Of a stretch of 64,000 nt of DNA, positions 62,744 to 64,000 are shown piece by piece; the first letter of the stretch is position 1, and each line of letters opens with the position of its first letter. Below the pieces are notes generated by a model that did not search any database, was not told the origin of the DNA, and saw only the letters and a list, made by a program, of their open reading frames with translations. The position numbers and the translations under genes are program-made. Source of the DNA: Planctomycetota bacterium (GTDB lineage Bacteria > Planctomycetota > Phycisphaerae > UBA1845); contig JAJRPG010000071.1 of NCBI GenBank assembly GCA_024280855.1, positions 1-64,000 on the forward strand, given 5' to 3'.

Positions 62744-63134
62744 AGTCTACAGTAAAACTGAGTTAGCTGCGCAAAGACCTGCAGGTGGTTATGAATACGT
62801 AGTGATGCTCGTGCGCAGTCAATTGGAGGCTGCGTCGATATTATCTGGTAGTCTCATCCGCGGCGCTTGGCAGGAAGCTGGTTCACCGGAGCAACTTTCG
62901 CAAGCTGAGCCAATTAAAGGAAATTCCGTAGCTCGCACATCTCAACATGTCATGAATTCGAAATTTGTGGGTAGTAAACAATCCAAAATTTTTCACTTAC
63001 GCACATGTCCGCATGTTAAAAGAATTAAACCCGCGAACCTTGTCCATTTTGACAGCGCAGCCAAGGTTCGTGCCATTGGTCGAAAGGCGTGTAAGACTTG
63101 CAATCCAATCAATGAACCCATGCGCTTAGAATAG
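62715..63134 (+). CDS. C-terminal part of the frameshifted gene, with Ada-like metal-binding domain
   Basis: This frame of about 139 residues overlaps the end of the preceding one. Its first part (VYSKTELAAQRPAGGYEYVV and GSLIRGAWQEAGSPEQ) looks like the last helix of the nuclease-like domain. Its last 50 residues (FVGSKQSKIFHLRTCPHVKR then GRKACKTCNP) form a small Cys/His domain of the kind found in Ada and in secreted nucleases. No ribosome binding site supports an independent start, so it is probably the tail of the gene at 62000. Confidence 0.5.
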   Translation: MCQASFVGNEVYSKTELAAQRPAGGYEYVVMLVRSQLEAASILSGSLIRGAWQEAGSPEQLSQAEPIKGNSVARTSQHVMNSKFVGSKQSKIFHLRTCPHVKRIKPANLVHFDSAAKVRAIGRKACKTCNPINEPMRLE

Positions 63135-63179
63135 TGGGCGTCTTGGATAGGATTTTTAGTGATAAATAGCGGTGAGCGC

Positions 63180-63233
63180 AAAAAATACGGGGGCGGGACT
63201 GAATGGCCTATTAAGGCAGCAGTCCCAACCCCC
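63180..63233 (-). terminator. Rho-independent terminator of the H1-like gene
   Basis: On the minus strand a long stem (GGGGG..GGGACTG with CAGTCCC..CCCCC and an inner GCC/GGC) ends in GTATTTTTTGCG. It lies about 100 bases past the stop of the lysine-rich gene. Confidence 0.7.
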
Positions 63234-63333
63234 AAAATTCTGCATTTCTGCAAGTGAGCGGCGTTTTCAATCAGTCGGCTGCCGTGGCGTGAGTCGACCC
63301 GATTTATTCACCGTTCAAGCTAAGCGGCGCAAA

Positions 63334-63618
63334 TTACTTCTTCTTGCGCTTCTTAGTCGCCTTTTTCTTCTTGGCGGTCTTTTTCTTAGCTTTTTTCTTG
63401 GTAGCTTTCTTCTTAGTCTTCTTCTTCGCTACCTTTTTCTTCGTCTTCTTCTTGGCAGTCTTCTTCTTCGCTACCTTCTTCTTGGTCTTCTTCTTAGCAA
63501 CTTTCTTCTTAGCTGTCTTCTTCTTTGCTACCTTCTTCTTAGTAGCTTTCTTTGCAGCCTTCTTTTTAGTTGCCTTCTTCTTGGTGGCCTTCTTGGCTTT
63601 CCTACGTTTCTTAGCCAT
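63334..63618 (-). CDS. Histone H1-like lysine-rich DNA-binding protein
   Basis: This 94-residue protein is made almost only of Lys, Ala, Thr, Val and Arg in KKKVAKKKTAKKK-type repeats, starting MAKKRRKAKKATKKK. It resembles the C-terminal tail of eukaryotic histone H1 and bacterial H1-like proteins of the HctA/HC2 or AlgP type. It should bind DNA or RNA through charge and compact the nucleoid. A near-perfect AAAGGAGGTGA precedes the ATG, and promoter and terminator are both clear, so strong expression is expected. The DNA is itself a run of short imperfect repeats. Confidence 0.85.
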   Translation of the reverse strand: MAKKRRKAKKATKKKATKKKAAKKATKKKVAKKKTAKKKVAKKKTKKKVAKKKTAKKKTKKKVAKKKTKKKATKKKAKKKTAKKKKATKKRKKK

Positions 63619-64000
63619 AGAGCATCACCTCCTTTCTTGTGTAAAATCCTAACCGATGATTAGTGCGTGTCAAAAGATTTTTTCACATTTAGGATGATAT
63701 GAACGTCGCGCGAACGGAGATTTGTTTGAATCGTTCGCGCCTTAGAACGTCTCGCGCGTGACACTTTGCCTCAAAAAAGTCGCGTCATATGGTTGGCACT
63801 GTAAAATGTTACGTATTCTATGTGTTAGTGTGCATGGGTTTTCTTGCGGTGATGACTGAGGAATTTTAGTATCATAATTCTCGCGTCATGTCTGACCTGC
63901 AGGCTTGCTAATCAAGTGGGCGACAGTTGATTATTAAAGAAAAAGGTTTAAGTTTTCCCGATAAAAACGAATTTTTCTTCAAGCCCCTCGTCAGAATGCT
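63619..64000. other. Upstream region of the H1-like gene, to window end
   Basis: It contains the promoter at 63646-63673. No gene was recognised in the remainder, which is AT-rich toward the right edge. Confidence 0.5.
63646..63673 (-). promoter_or_regulatory. Promoter of the H1-like gene
   Basis: On the minus strand TTGACA (63668-63673) and TAGGAT (63646-63651) are 16 bases apart, ending 28 bases before the start codon. The -35 is a perfect consensus. Confidence 0.6.

Noticed and set aside
63172..63663. Leu/Phe-rich frames on the plus strand
   Set aside because: These are antisense of the AAG/AAA-rich H1-like gene. The minus strand has the promoter, ribosome site and terminator.

Overview
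The window looks like a chromosomal segment of a planctomycete, most likely from the Phycisphaerae or a related lineage. This is inferred from gene content, not from a marker search. The pointers are secreted proteins carrying dockerin-type EF-hands and Cys-rich repeats, large TPR lipoproteins, a right-handed beta-helix protein, a lysine-only histone H1-like protein, a 5S rRNA gene with no 16S or 23S beside it, and many short dispersed palindromes. Base composition is near balanced and the standard genetic code fits. No phage, integrase, insertion sequence or CRISPR array was found.

Layout. 1-1017: 3' end of kbl and a tRNA-Leu. 1373-8356: a heavy-metal RND efflux operon (Cys-rich secreted protein, TolC-type lipoprotein, 51-residue lipoprotein, His-rich adaptor, CzcA/CusA-type pump), facing a membrane HD-GYP protein. 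10201-13929: an aminotransferase, a tiny hydrophobic ORF, a solitary 5S rRNA gene with its own promoter and terminator, and a c-di-AMP module (YbbR-domain protein and diadenylate cyclase). 13930-15149: a repeat-rich spacer carrying a small membrane-protein gene. 15150-17805: MBOAT acyltransferase plus SGNH hydrolase, probably acetylating an exported glycan. 17886-29403 (minus strand): a translation/transcription block reading nusA, infB, zinc-ribbon protein, ylxP, rbfA, Nth-like protein, giant TPR lipoprotein and a frameshifted yebC.

29989-35129: a lipoprotein, a degenerate alpha/beta-hydrolase, an ABM-domain protein and a large FG-GAP/dockerin protein bracketed by 54-bp inverted repeats. 35395-42274 (minus strand): housekeeping genes for RluA-type pseudouridine synthase, DEAD-box helicase, CPBP protease, sucD and polX. 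42753-44365: a pseudopilin, tRNA-Glu and a two-part PTPS-family protein. 44494-47823: an AT-rich accessory patch of unrecognised genes. 48163-57135: surface proteins (two paralogous Cys-rich/RTX-like lipoproteins, a dockerin protein, an ABM-domain protein and a beta-helix protein). 57276-63618: tRNA-Asn, unrecognised secreted proteins, a TPR protein, a broken nuclease-like gene and the H1-like gene.

The most unusual material is the set of short palindromic repeat families. One copy lies in frame inside a coding region, one pair brackets the FG-GAP gene, and one pair brackets a small AT-rich gene. Other points of interest are a diadenylate cyclase with an altered DGA motif, small conserved-looking peptides with strong Shine-Dalgarno sites, a likely attenuator ahead of nusA, and lysine-rich tails on several unrelated proteins. 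No complete new defence or biosynthetic system could be demonstrated from the sequence alone.
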